64,000 nt of DNA from Marivirga lumbricoides (GTDB taxonomy: Bacteria; Bacteroidota; Bacteroidia; Cytophagales; Cyclobacteriaceae), in NCBI RefSeq assembly GCF_014636295.1, contig NZ_BMEC01000003.1:1-64000 (forward strand), written 5' to 3'. Below, one piece after another: positions 37,008-45,900 of the stretch. The stretch's first letter is position 1, and every line of letters begins with the position of its first letter. Position numbers and translations under genes: made by a program. Below the pieces are notes generated by a model. The model searched no databases. It was not told the DNA's origin and saw only the letters and a program-made list of their open reading frames with translations.

Positions 37008-40000
37008 ATGTGGAAATTTATAAAATATGAATGGAAGCATTGGTTAACATCTCCAATGCTCTGGATTTTCTTTATCATTATAACACTACTTGTATTCCTG
37101 GCAGTTTCACTTGATCAGGTTCAAATTGGAGGAGGAGTAGGCAATGTTTATAAAAATGCGCCTTCCGTTATTCAGAATTATTATGGAGTAATGTCGCTCC
37201 TTTGCCTGCTAATGACTACTGCATTCATGAATGCAACTGCTAATCGAGATTTTAGCACCGGAATGCACCAGTTTGTCTTTTCGTCTCCTATTAAAAAAGG
37301 ACATTATTTCTTCGGGAAGTTTTTAGGGGTGTTGCCAATAGCCATCATTCCTCTTTTGGGAGTTTCTTTAGGAGCGCTTTTAGGTCCTTTAATGCCATGG
37401 GTTGAGCCTGAACGCTATGGTCCGGTGGTTTGGGGAGGTCATATTCAGGGGATTTTGGCTTTTGCATTGCCTAATACCATTATAGCTGGTGTTATTCTTT
37501 ATTCATTAGCTATTATCTTCAAGAACAACATAGTTTCCTTTGTGGGCGCCATGTTAATACTCGTATTTTACGTAGTGAGTCAGGGATTCACAGCCGATAT
37601 TGAAAAAGAATGGCTTGCCAATATTTTGGATCCTTTCGGTTTTCAGCCATTCAGCACACTTACTAAATATAAAACCATTGATGAAAAGAATTTAACGGCT
37701 ACTGCAGTAACCGGGCAGTTGTTAATAAACAGGTTGGTATGGGTTGGGATCAGTATAGTTCTGTTACTTATTATGTATAGCCGTTTTTCTTTCAGTAATA
37801 AGAAGGAAAAGGTGAGTAAGAAAAAATTGAAAGAAGGGGGAAAGGAAACTTTCGAACCTGTAACAGAGATAAAAACTTTTGAAGCACCCTCTAACCAGAA
37901 GTTTTCTTTGAAGGCTTTATGGCATATGATTGTATTTGAGACAAAGTCCATCATCAAGAATCAAACTTTTATCATTATTGTGCTGATAGGTTTAATCAAT
38001 TTAATTGCCAGCCTTACCAGCTTTACCGGAAACTATGGAACAGCCCGTTACCCTGTTACTTATGATGTTATTGATACAATTCGTGGTGCGTTCTACTTGT
38101 TTATAATTGGAATTATTACTTTTTACTCAGGTGTTTTGGTATGGAAAGAAAGGGATGCTAAGATAAGCGAAATTCAGGATGCTACACCTTCAAGAACTGG
38201 AGTGCTTTTCAGTTCGAAGCTAATTGCCATGTTCATTAGTATTTTTATTGTATTAGTAGCCTCAATATTGGTAGGAATGATTGCGCAAACTTTTTATGGC
38301 TATTCACGCTATGAGCTTGATGTTTATATCAAATCTTTATTGGTAATAGATATGCTTAGCTTTGTATTCCTGGTGGTGGTTTCTCTACTTTTTCATTACC
38401 TGATAAATAACCGCTACCTGGCTTATTTTGCCTTTGTTGCCTTTATTATAGTTAACAGTTTCATCTGGTCGGTGATGGAAATTGACTCCAATATGCTTGA
38501 TTTTGGAGCTGTGCCTTCAGGGAGATACTCAGATATGAATGGATTTGGCCCCTTTGTGCCAGGTATTATCTGGTTCAATGTTTACTGGACCTTATTTTGC
38601 ATAATATTATGTTTTGCTATTTACGCGTTCTATGTAAGGGGTAAGGAAACTCAGTTTAAAATAAGAGCCAAATTTGCCGCTCAGCGACTAAAGAAAAGAG
38701 GTGTTTTATTAAGTGTGGCGGTAGTGGCCTTTATTGTTTGCGCAGGTTTTGTGTATTACAATACGGAAATACTTAATACGTATGTTTCTTCTAAAGAACA
38801 GGAAAACAGGCAGAAAGACTATGAGCTGACCTATAAAAAATATGAGGGAATCATTCAGCCGCACTGGGTGAATCTGAATTATAAAATAGATATTTTCCCC
38901 TATCAAAGAGATCTTTCTACTAAGGTTAATGCAATGGTAGTGAATAAATCAGATGAAGAAATAACAGAATTTCATTTTACGCTTCCTACCATGCCTGATT
39001 CAATGGAAATAAATATTCCTAATGCAAAAATAAAGGTAGATGATGATAGATTGAATTACAGGATTTATACTTTAAAACAGCCTATGCAGCCTGGCGACAG
39101 TATGGAAATAGAAATAGCTTTTAACAAAATCACAAAAGGTTTTGAAAACAGTGTTTCGTTTACTTCGCTTACGCAAAATGGTACATTCTTTAATAATGGT
39201 GATTTGCTGCCTAATTTCGGGTATAACCGAGGTTATGAGATTTCAGATAAAAACAAGCGGGCAAAGTTAGATCTGCCTAAGCGGTTAAGATTGGCGAAGC
39301 TGGATAGTACCAATTATGAAGCAAGAAAAAATCCTTACATATCCGGAGATGCAGATTGGGTGAATGTACATACTGTTATTAGCACAGCAGCTGACCAAAT
39401 TGCTGTGGCACCCGGTAGTCTTATTAATGAGTGGACGGAAGGTGATAGAAAGTACTTTGAGTATGAGCTGGACCAGAAATCTTTAAATTTCTACTCTTTT
39501 ATTTCCGCACGTTATGAGGTAGCCAGAGAGAAGTGGAATGATATCGATTTAGAAGTTTACTATATCAAAGGGCATGAGTATAATGTGCCTAACATGATTA
39601 GTAGTATGAAGAAGTCTTTGGCTTACTATACCAAAAATTTCGGTCCTTACTTCCACAAACAATGTAGGATTATTGAGTTTCCACGCTACGCTTCTTTTGC
39701 ACAGGCCTTTCCGGGTACTATGCCATATAGTGAAGGCATTGGCTTTATTGCAGATTTAAGAGAAGTAACCAATGATGATATAGATTTGGTGTTTTACGTG
39801 GTGGCACATGAAATGGGCCACCAGTATTGGGCACATCAGTTAATTGGTCCGGCCATGCGTGGTTCTGAAATGATGAGTGAGACTTTTGCACAGTATTCGG
39901 CATTAATGGTGCTGGAAGAGGAATATGGAAGGGATAAAATGAAGAAATTTCTGCGCTATGAAATGGATGGCTACCTCAATGGAAGAAGTGGTGAATTTGA

Positions 40001-40589
40001 AGCAGAGCGACCACTTATGGAAACAGAACAACAGGGATATATTCACTATCAAAAGGGCTCAGTAGTGATGTATTATCTGAAAGAAATGATTGGAGAAGAC
40101 AGTGTGAACAAGGCCTTAAGCAGGTTGTTAGATGATTATGCTTACAAGGAGCCCCCTTTTCCAACTTCTATCTCAGCGGTTAGTGCTTTCAGGGAAGTAA
40201 CTCCTGATTCACTTCAGTATTTAATTGCTGATCTTTTTGAGAATATCACCCTGTTTTCCAATAGAGTTGTTGATAGTAGATATGTAGAAAAGGGAGATAA
40301 GTATGAAGTGACTTTAACCACTTTTTCTGAAAAATTCAGGGCTGATTCGTTAGGGACACAAACAGACGAGCCATTAGCTGATTATATTGATGTGGCGGTA
40401 TTTGAAAAGTCTGAATCAGAAAGTAATCTTGGAAAACCATTGGTTTATGAAAGAAAGAAAATTACTCAGGCTGAAAACACTTTTACCTTTGTAGTGGACA
40501 AAGAGCCTTATGAAGCAGGGATAGATCCTTACAACTATTTGGTGGACAGAATCCCTGAAGATAATGTGAAACGAGTTACTGAGGAGTAA
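37008..40589 (+). CDS. ABC-2 permease fused to M1 family aminopeptidase
   Basis: This 1193-residue protein has two ABC-2-type membrane units (helices in about residues 15-250 and 305-590, split by a charged KKEKVSKKKLKEGGKE loop) followed by a large periplasmic M1 peptidase module. The zinc site HEMGH is at residues 934-938 and the third ligand is probably Glu958 in SETFAQY, about 19 residues later. The GAMEN motif is not evident, so exopeptidase specificity is uncertain. The ATPase gene is directly upstream. The fusion suggests that transport and peptide trimming are coupled, for example a peptide or lipoprotein exporter, but the substrate is unknown. Confidence 0.9.
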   Translation: MWKFIKYEWKHWLTSPMLWIFFIIITLLVFLAVSLDQVQIGGGVGNVYKNAPSVIQNYYGVMSLLCLLMTTAFMNATANRDFSTGMHQFVFSSPIKKGHYFFGKFLGVLPIAIIPLLGVSLGALLGPLMPWVEPERYGPVVWGGHIQGILAFALPNTIIAGVILYSLAIIFKNNIVSFVGAMLILVFYVVSQGFTADIEKEWLANILDPFGFQPFSTLTKYKTIDEKNLTATAVTGQLLINRLVWVGISIVLLLIMYSRFSFSNKKEKVSKKKLKEGGKETFEPVTEIKTFEAPSNQKFSLKALWHMIVFETKSIIKNQTFIIIVLIGLINLIASLTSFTGNYGTARYPVTYDVIDTIRGAFYLFIIGIITFYSGVLVWKERDAKISEIQDATPSRTGVLFSSKLIAMFISIFIVLVASILVGMIAQTFYGYSRYELDVYIKSLLVIDMLSFVFLVVVSLLFHYLINNRYLAYFAFVAFIIVNSFIWSVMEIDSNMLDFGAVPSGRYSDMNGFGPFVPGIIWFNVYWTLFCIILCFAIYAFYVRGKETQFKIRAKFAAQRLKKRGVLLSVAVVAFIVCAGFVYYNTEILNTYVSSKEQENRQKDYELTYKKYEGIIQPHWVNLNYKIDIFPYQRDLSTKVNAMVVNKSDEEITEFHFTLPTMPDSMEINIPNAKIKVDDDRLNYRIYTLKQPMQPGDSMEIEIAFNKITKGFENSVSFTSLTQNGTFFNNGDLLPNFGYNRGYEISDKNKRAKLDLPKRLRLAKLDSTNYEARKNPYISGDADWVNVHTVISTAADQIAVAPGSLINEWTEGDRKYFEYELDQKSLNFYSFISARYEVAREKWNDIDLEVYYIKGHEYNVPNMISSMKKSLAYYTKNFGPYFHKQCRIIEFPRYASFAQAFPGTMPYSEGIGFIADLREVTNDDIDLVFYVVAHEMGHQYWAHQLIGPAMRGSEMMSETFAQYSALMVLEEEYGRDKMKKFLRYEMDGYLNGRSGEFEAERPLMETEQQGYIHYQKGSVVMYYLKEMIGEDSVNKALSRLLDDYAYKEPPFPTSISAVSAFREVTPDSLQYLIADLFENITLFSNRVVDSRYVEKGDKYEVTLTTFSEKFRADSLGTQTDEPLADYIDVAVFEKSESESNLGKPLVYERKKITQAENTFTFVVDKEPYEAGIDPYNYLVDRIPEDNVKRVTEE

Positions 40590-40601
40590 TTCCAAATTGA
40601 T

Positions 40602-40629
40602 AAAGCAGCTGCCGGTAGGGAGCTGCTTT
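40602..40629 (+). terminator. Terminator of the ABC/M1 operon
   Basis: Perfect 9-bp arms AAAGCAGCT (40602-40610) and AGCTGCTTT (40621-40629) are followed by a run of T. It lies 12 bases after the stop. Confidence 0.9.
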
Positions 40630-40635
40630 TTTTTT

Positions 40636-41031
40636 CACTTCCCTTATCCCTTTCTATAAGGCTTTTATTTCCCTGTTTTTTCTAAATAATTCTTCTTCTA
40701 TTTTTTGCTATAAGTGGAAAGATAAACCAATCGGCTAATACCTTAGCAGGAGAACATCTATCAAATATTTTGGAATTTTATCATGGTTAAAAGTTAAAGC
40801 ATGTATTAACTTAATAAGAAAACCTTGTCTACATTTTCAGTGGATTCCTTACAAAGTGTAGCTGTTCGTAAAATCGAGATGAACCCACTCATCTTTAGAG
40901 ATTTTTAATGTTTCATTCCTGTGGGGCCGCTAATTAAAATTTTCTCATTCCCATTTTAATATTTAAAATTAATAGTTACTTTAAATGACTGAAAATTAAT
41001 TGGTAACTAGCAGGGGGTGAAATGAGTTATA
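40636..41031. promoter_or_regulatory. Intergenic region ahead of the HxlR regulator, with an inverted repeat
   Basis: No gene is seen in these 396 bases. Near the HxlR start lies an inverted repeat, TAGTTAC (40973-40979) and GTAACTA (41003-41009), with a 23-base spacer. HxlR regulators often bind such sites near their own promoters, so an autoregulatory site is possible. No clear TAnnTTTG element was found. Confidence 0.35.
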
Positions 41032-41472
41032 ATGAGCAAATCTGAAAACACGGAAGTGACTAATAATGAGGCTGAATCGGTCAAGGATGAAAAAAAATTG
41101 AAATTTATTTTAGACAAAGTAAAAGACCATAGTGAGATTTGTCCCGTTAGAGATGTCATTCACAGAATTAGTGACAAATGGAGTCTGTTATCAATTCTGG
41201 CTTTAGGAACTCATGGAACATTGCGCTTTAATACGCTTAAGAGAGAAATTGGCGATGTGTCTCAAAGAATGCTTACAGTTACACTCAGAAATTTAGAGGA
41301 GGATGGCTTTGTGAGTAGAAAAATTTATGCTGAAGTGCCACCCAGGGTCGAGTATCAATTGACAGATTTAGGTGAAGGCTTAATGCAACAGGCTCTTCAG
41401 CTAGCTGAATGGGTTAATGCAAAGTTGCCACAAATAGTCTCTAGCAGAAAGGAATTTGTAAAAAAGGCTTAA
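41032..41472 (+). CDS. HxlR family transcriptional regulator
   Basis: This 146-residue protein has an extended charged N-terminus followed by the HxlR winged helix: CPVRDVIHRISDKWSLLSIL, LRFNTLKREIGDVSQRMLTVTLRNLEEDGFV and the wing VPPRVEYQLTDLGEGL. The cysteine in CPVRDV sits where redox or electrophile sensors of this family (for example YodB and HypR) carry their reactive cysteine. The gene heads a run of redox-type genes, so control of that run in response to electrophiles is a natural inference. Confidence 0.88.
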   Translation: MSKSENTEVTNNEAESVKDEKKLKFILDKVKDHSEICPVRDVIHRISDKWSLLSILALGTHGTLRFNTLKREIGDVSQRMLTVTLRNLEEDGFVSRKIYAEVPPRVEYQLTDLGEGLMQQALQLAEWVNAKLPQIVSSRKEFVKKA

Positions 41473-41494
41473 ATTGGGAGATAAGTAAAAGAAA

Positions 41495-41776
41495 TTGGAA
41501 GTTCAACATCAGATATTCGAATCTAAAGGCTTGTTTTTCATAGAGAAAGACAAAAAAAAGCTGGCTAAAATGACTTATAGTAAAGCCAGAGAAGACATGT
41601 TCATAATTGATCATACGGAAGTAGCGGAAGCGCTCAGGGGCACGGGTGCCGGAAAGCGGATGGTTATGGCAGCCGTTAATTATGCCAGAGAAAATAATCT
41701 TAAGATATTACCACTATGTCCCTTTGCCAAGTCAGTATTCGATAAAACCGAAGCAATCAGAGACGTACTAAAGTAG
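41495..41776 (+). CDS. Small GNAT-like N-acetyltransferase (YjdJ/NATD1 type)
   Basis: This 93-residue protein starts at a TTG; no ATG fits ahead of the conserved part. It has the short NATD1/YjdJ fold: MTYSKAREDMFIIDHTEV, ALRGTGAGKRMVMAAVNYAR (the CoA-binding loop) and LKILPLCPFAKSVF. E. coli yjdJ lies beside yjdI, and here the YjdI homologue follows after 16 bases, so the pair is conserved. The substrate is unknown. Confidence 0.8.
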   Translation: MEVQHQIFESKGLFFIEKDKKKLAKMTYSKAREDMFIIDHTEVAEALRGTGAGKRMVMAAVNYARENNLKILPLCPFAKSVFDKTEAIRDVLK

Positions 41777-41792
41777 CACTATCACCTTTTAA

Positions 41793-42020
41793 ATGATTAC
41801 CGTCATGGATAAAAATGATGTAACCAAGCACTATTCCAATGGAGAAGTTATTGTTGTATGGCAGTCAGCAAAGTGTATACACTCCGGCAATTGTGTAAAA
41901 AATTTGAAACCAGTGTTCAACCCACAGCAGAAGCCCTGGATCCAGATGGATAAAGGTAGCTCTGGAGAAATCAAAGATACAGTGGCCAAATGTCCTAGCG
42001 GAGCTTTAAGTATAGGATAA
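41793..42020 (+). CDS. YjdI-type (4Fe-4S) mono-cluster protein
   Basis: This 75-residue protein has the YjdI/Fer4_19 pattern: CIHSGNC, a VFNPQQKPWI strand and a final CPSGAL. Cysteines at three or more of the usual cluster positions are visible. It probably binds one iron-sulfur cluster and carries electrons or senses redox state. ATG codons at 41793 and 41805 are both possible starts. It overlaps no neighbour; the KefF-like gene follows 7 bases later. Confidence 0.82.
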   Translation: MITVMDKNDVTKHYSNGEVIVVWQSAKCIHSGNCVKNLKPVFNPQQKPWIQMDKGSSGEIKDTVAKCPSGALSIG

Positions 42021-42027
42021 ACTAAAC

Positions 42028-42651
42028 ATGAGCAAGAAGGTTCTTATCCTCTTTTTTCATCCACGCTTTGAAGATTCACAGGCAAATAAAGAATTAGTTT
42101 CTGCTATTAAAAATGTAGATAACGTCACCTTTAGAGACTTGTATGAGTATTATCCGGATTTTCATGTGGATGTAAAATTAGAACAACAACTGCTTAAGGA
42201 GCACGATATCATCATCTGGCAACATCCCTTCTATTGGTATAGTTGTCCTCCTTTAATGAAGCAGTGGATTGATCTCGTGCTGGAATATGGATGGGCTTAT
42301 GGAAAAGATGGAGATCAGCTAAAGGGTAAATATTTTTTAAGTGCGATAACATCCGGTGGTAATTTTGATGTGTACAGGAAGGGCGGCAGAAATAACTTTA
42401 CTTATAAAGAACTATTACAGCCTTTTGAACAAACTGTAAACCATTGCCTTGGTCACTATTTGCCTCCTTTTATTGTTCCTTCTGCTTTAAGGTGTTCAAA
42501 ACAGGAACTGCAAAATTATGGTGCGTTTTATGCTGAGCTGGTAGCAGGTATACAAAATACCGAAACTCCTTTACAGGAATTTTTAAAGTACAATTACTTT
42601 AACGACTTATCTTCTGAAAAATGGAAAGCTCTTTTTTACAAACAGCAGTAA
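42028..42651 (+). CDS. NAD(P)H oxidoreductase, KefF-like
   Basis: This 207-residue flavodoxin-fold protein matches the NAD(P)H quinone oxidoreductase/KefF family: LILFFHPRFEDSQANKELV, FRDLYEYYPDFHVDV, IIWQHPFYWYSCPPLMKQW and EYGWAYGKDGDQLKGK. E. coli KefF reduces quinones and activates the KefC potassium channel. Here its gene ends 31 bases inside the next gene, a KefB/C homologue, so translation of the two is coupled and the functional pair is conserved. Confidence 0.9.
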   Translation: MSKKVLILFFHPRFEDSQANKELVSAIKNVDNVTFRDLYEYYPDFHVDVKLEQQLLKEHDIIIWQHPFYWYSCPPLMKQWIDLVLEYGWAYGKDGDQLKGKYFLSAITSGGNFDVYRKGGRNNFTYKELLQPFEQTVNHCLGHYLPPFIVPSALRCSKQELQNYGAFYAELVAGIQNTETPLQEFLKYNYFNDLSSEKWKALFYKQQ

Positions 42652-44477
42652 TCCTTTTAGGAACAGCCCTCATTTTTGTTCCCATTGCTAAAAAAGCTGG
42701 TATTGGAAGTGTTTTGGGCTATTTGCTTGGAGGAATTATAATAGGGCCCTTCATTTTAGGTTTGATAGGAAATGAAGGAGAGGATATTATGCATGCTGCA
42801 GAGTTTGGCGTAGTGATGATGCTCTTTTTGATTGGGCTAGAGCTCAATCCGGAATCATTTTGGAAAATGAGAAAGTCTATCCTGGGAATGGGGCTGAGCC
42901 AGCTGATAGGGAGTTCTGCACTAATTTTTGCTTTGTTCTATTTTATACTTGGCAAAGCTTTCAATACTTCAGTAGCGGTGTCACTTTCACTTGCCATGTC
43001 ATCAACTGCCATTGTTTTACAAACTTTAAAAGAAAAAAGCCTCACCAATACCCATGCGGGGAAATCCTCTTTTTCTGTACTGCTTCTTCAGGATATTGCA
43101 GTAATCCCTATTCTTGCAATTATTCCTTTGCTGGCTACCAATACCATCACTTCTATGGATTCAAAACATAGCATAATTGCTGATTTAGATCCTCATTTTT
43201 CCACATTAATTATTCTGGCTGTAGTAGCTTTCATTTACATAATGGGCCGCTTTCTTATTAATCCATTCCTGCATTATATAGCGAAAGTAAGAATGAGAGA
43301 GCTTTTTACTGCCTCGGCCCTCTTTATTGTAATTGGAGTTGCGTGGCTGATGGAGCAAGTTGGAATTAGTGCAGCTTTAGGGACTTTTATGGCAGGGGTG
43401 TTGTTGGCCAATAGCGAATTCAGACATGAATTAGAAAGCGACATTGAGCCGTTTAAGGGAGTATTGCTTGGCCTTTTTTTCACAGCAGTAGGCTCAACTA
43501 TTAATTTTGATTTGATTTTTGCCGATCCTGTAGCTGTATTCTCATTTGTTTTATTGATTATGCTTATAAAGGCAGTTGTATTATTTACCATTGGCAAAAT
43601 ATTTAATATTCAGCTTGATCAGAATTTATTATTTAGTTTGCTTCTATGTCAGGTAGGAGAATTTGCTTTTGTTTTATTAGCTTCTACCAGGCAGTTAGAG
43701 ATAATAGATAAGGAAACACTTGATTTTTTAATGGCGGCTACTACCATCAGCATGATTCTTTCCCCACTTTTCTTATATATAAATGAAAGGTTTATAGACC
43801 CAAAATTAGGGGTAAAGCAGGCTGAAAGCAGGCCAGCGGATGATGTGGAGGGTAATGAAAGTGTGATAATTGCAGGCTTTGGTCATTTTGGTAGCACTAT
43901 AGGAAGGTTTTTACGTGCCAACGGTGTGTCGGCCACTATTTTGGATAATGATAGTGAGCAAGTGGATCTGCTGAGGAAAATGGGTTTTAAAGTATTTTAT
44001 GGAGATGCAACCCGAGTAGACTTACTGGAAGCAGCAGGAGCTTCTAAAGCTAAAATATTAATTTCAGCTATTGATTCACCAGAGCGCAATTATCAATTAG
44101 TAGATGAGGTTAAAAAACATTTCCCTCATTTGCAGTTATTTATGAGGGCCAAGAATCGGATGGACGCGTATGAATTAATTGAGTTGGGAGTTAATGATGT
44201 TTACAGGGAATCATTACATACTTCGGTAAGTTTAGGAATAGATGTGCTCCATGCTTTAGGTCAAAGGAAATATACAGCAAGTAGAAAGGCTGCCGAATTT
44301 ATACATTATGATGAAAAGGCCTTAAATAAACTTGGCAAATTTCGTCATGAAAAAACGGGTTATGTAGAAAGCGTACGTAATGAAATTGAAATACAGGAGC
44401 GTTTGCTGGCTGAGGATGCTAAATTTTTAGATCAAAGAGAGGATGTCGCCTGGGATAGTTCTAAAAGAAGATCCTGA
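42621..44477 (+). CDS. KefB/KefC-type cation:proton antiporter (CPA2)
   Basis: This 618-residue protein has about 12 membrane helices (residues 5-390) of the Na/H-exchanger fold and a C-terminal RCK/TrkA-N domain (VIIAGFGHFGSTIGRFLRAN, residues about 413-530). KefB and KefC export potassium during electrophile stress and are gated by glutathione adducts and by the KefF/KefG partner. The start at 42621 lies inside the KefF-like gene. Which thiol, if any, gates the protein here is unknown. Confidence 0.92.
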   Translation: MESSFLQTAVILLGTALIFVPIAKKAGIGSVLGYLLGGIIIGPFILGLIGNEGEDIMHAAEFGVVMMLFLIGLELNPESFWKMRKSILGMGLSQLIGSSALIFALFYFILGKAFNTSVAVSLSLAMSSTAIVLQTLKEKSLTNTHAGKSSFSVLLLQDIAVIPILAIIPLLATNTITSMDSKHSIIADLDPHFSTLIILAVVAFIYIMGRFLINPFLHYIAKVRMRELFTASALFIVIGVAWLMEQVGISAALGTFMAGVLLANSEFRHELESDIEPFKGVLLGLFFTAVGSTINFDLIFADPVAVFSFVLLIMLIKAVVLFTIGKIFNIQLDQNLLFSLLLCQVGEFAFVLLASTRQLEIIDKETLDFLMAATTISMILSPLFLYINERFIDPKLGVKQAESRPADDVEGNESVIIAGFGHFGSTIGRFLRANGVSATILDNDSEQVDLLRKMGFKVFYGDATRVDLLEAAGASKAKILISAIDSPERNYQLVDEVKKHFPHLQLFMRAKNRMDAYELIELGVNDVYRESLHTSVSLGIDVLHALGQRKYTASRKAAEFIHYDEKALNKLGKFRHEKTGYVESVRNEIEIQERLLAEDAKFLDQREDVAWDSSKRRS

Positions 44478-44480
44478 GTT

Positions 44481-45896
44481 ATGAAAAAGAGTAATACGAT
44501 GAAGAAAGAAGAAATACTTGTACGGCTTCAAGAGTTTGAACTTTTTAAGGGTGTACCCTCAGAGCAGCTGGAATGGTTTGCAGAGCATTCGGAATTACAT
44601 TTTTATGAGGAGGGGGATACTATTTTTAAACCCGGAGATGCAATTGATGAAATACTCATTATTATTGAGGGAGCTTTTCGGTTGCTCTCCATTAGTAATC
44701 AGCAGGAAAGAGAAATAGCTACAAAAATAAAAGGAGAGGTCTCAGGCTTTCTACCGTTTTCCAGGGCTAAAAATGCTTCAGGAGTAGGCAGGGTGATAGA
44801 AAAAACCATAATTCTTGGACTTAATCGCTCCTACGAGAGAGAAATGCTAAGAGATCATTATGAACTTTGCCAGGTGTTGGTTCATGAAATGACTTCCCGT
44901 GTCCGTGAATTTACCGGATTTCAAAAGCAAACTGAAAAAATGGCTGCTTTGGGCAAATTATCTGCAGGGCTTGCTCACGAGCTTAATAATCCTGCTTCGG
45001 CTATAGTAAGAAGTGCGGGGGAATTGAAAAAACATTTAAGTCTGCAACCGAAAAAATTTAAGAAGGTAATTAAAATTAAGCTTACTGAAGAGCTCACAGA
45101 TCGTATTACTGACTTACTCTTTGATAAAATCCAAAGCCCTTCAGCACCTAAATCTTTAATGAAAAGAAAGGATCTGGAAGATGATTTAAGTTTTCTTTTG
45201 GAAGATTTACAGGTGGATGATGCCATGGAACTTGCTGAAAACCTAGCTGATTATGGTTTTGAGGAAAAAGATATTCAATCTTTAGCTGAGCAGGTAAAAC
45301 CGGAAGATATAGGGGCCATATTACATTGGATGAGTGATAACCTCGCCATAGAGAAAATGGTGGGTGATATCCAGGAATCATCTGAAAGGATCTCTACCCT
45401 GGTTAACTCGGTAAAAGTATATACTCACATGGATCAGGGACAGGAGAAGTCTGAAGTAGATTTGCATGAAGGCATCCGCAATACACTGAATATTCTTAAC
45501 CACAAAATTAAAAGCTCCGGCACTAAAATTAAGCTTGATTTTGATGAAGAAATACCTGCAGTTTGTCTGTTCGTTAGCGAAATTAACCAGGTATGGACCA
45601 ATCTGCTGGATAATGCCATTGATGCTGTGGCAGGATCCGATGACCCCGGCATAATTCTGCGGACGCGCCAGAAAGGTAAAGATGTGCAAGTCTGTATAAT
45701 TGATAATGGTAAAGGAGTACCGGATGAAATTGCGGCCAGAATTTGGGAGCCCTTTTTCACTACCAAAGAGATGGGAAAGGGTACAGGATTGGGGCTGGAG
45801 CTTGTAAAAGATATTGTAGAAAAACACCATGGAACTATTAAGTTAAAATCTCAACCGGGAAGCACTACCTTTGAATTATGCCTCCCAATTTCTTAA
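44481..45896 (+). CDS. Cyclic nucleotide-binding-domain histidine kinase
   Basis: This 471-residue cytoplasmic protein starts 3 bases after the antiporter gene. Residues 15-130 form a cyclic-nucleotide-binding-like beta-roll (FEEGDTIFKPGD-type strands near residue 40-55). The kinase core follows: H-box GKLSAGLAHELNNPAS with His166, N-box NLLDNAIDAV, G1 DNGKGVPD, F-box WEPFFTT and G2 GKGTGLGLELV. There is no membrane segment. A predicted helical insert separates H-box and N-box. The partner is probably the response-regulator domain of the overlapping next frame. Confidence 0.9.
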   Translation: MKKSNTMKKEEILVRLQEFELFKGVPSEQLEWFAEHSELHFYEEGDTIFKPGDAIDEILIIIEGAFRLLSISNQQEREIATKIKGEVSGFLPFSRAKNASGVGRVIEKTIILGLNRSYEREMLRDHYELCQVLVHEMTSRVREFTGFQKQTEKMAALGKLSAGLAHELNNPASAIVRSAGELKKHLSLQPKKFKKVIKIKLTEELTDRITDLLFDKIQSPSAPKSLMKRKDLEDDLSFLLEDLQVDDAMELAENLADYGFEEKDIQSLAEQVKPEDIGAILHWMSDNLAIEKMVGDIQESSERISTLVNSVKVYTHMDQGQEKSEVDLHEGIRNTLNILNHKIKSSGTKIKLDFDEEIPAVCLFVSEINQVWTNLLDNAIDAVAGSDDPGIILRTRQKGKDVQVCIIDNGKGVPDEIAARIWEPFFTTKEMGKGTGLGLELVKDIVEKHHGTIKLKSQPGSTTFELCLPIS

Positions 45897-45900
45897 AAAT

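Noticed and set aside
45378-45830. Long minus-strand frames of 77-150 codons under the histidine kinase gene
   Set aside because: They are antisense shadows of a well-supported kinase with all motifs; their own sequences show no family or start context.
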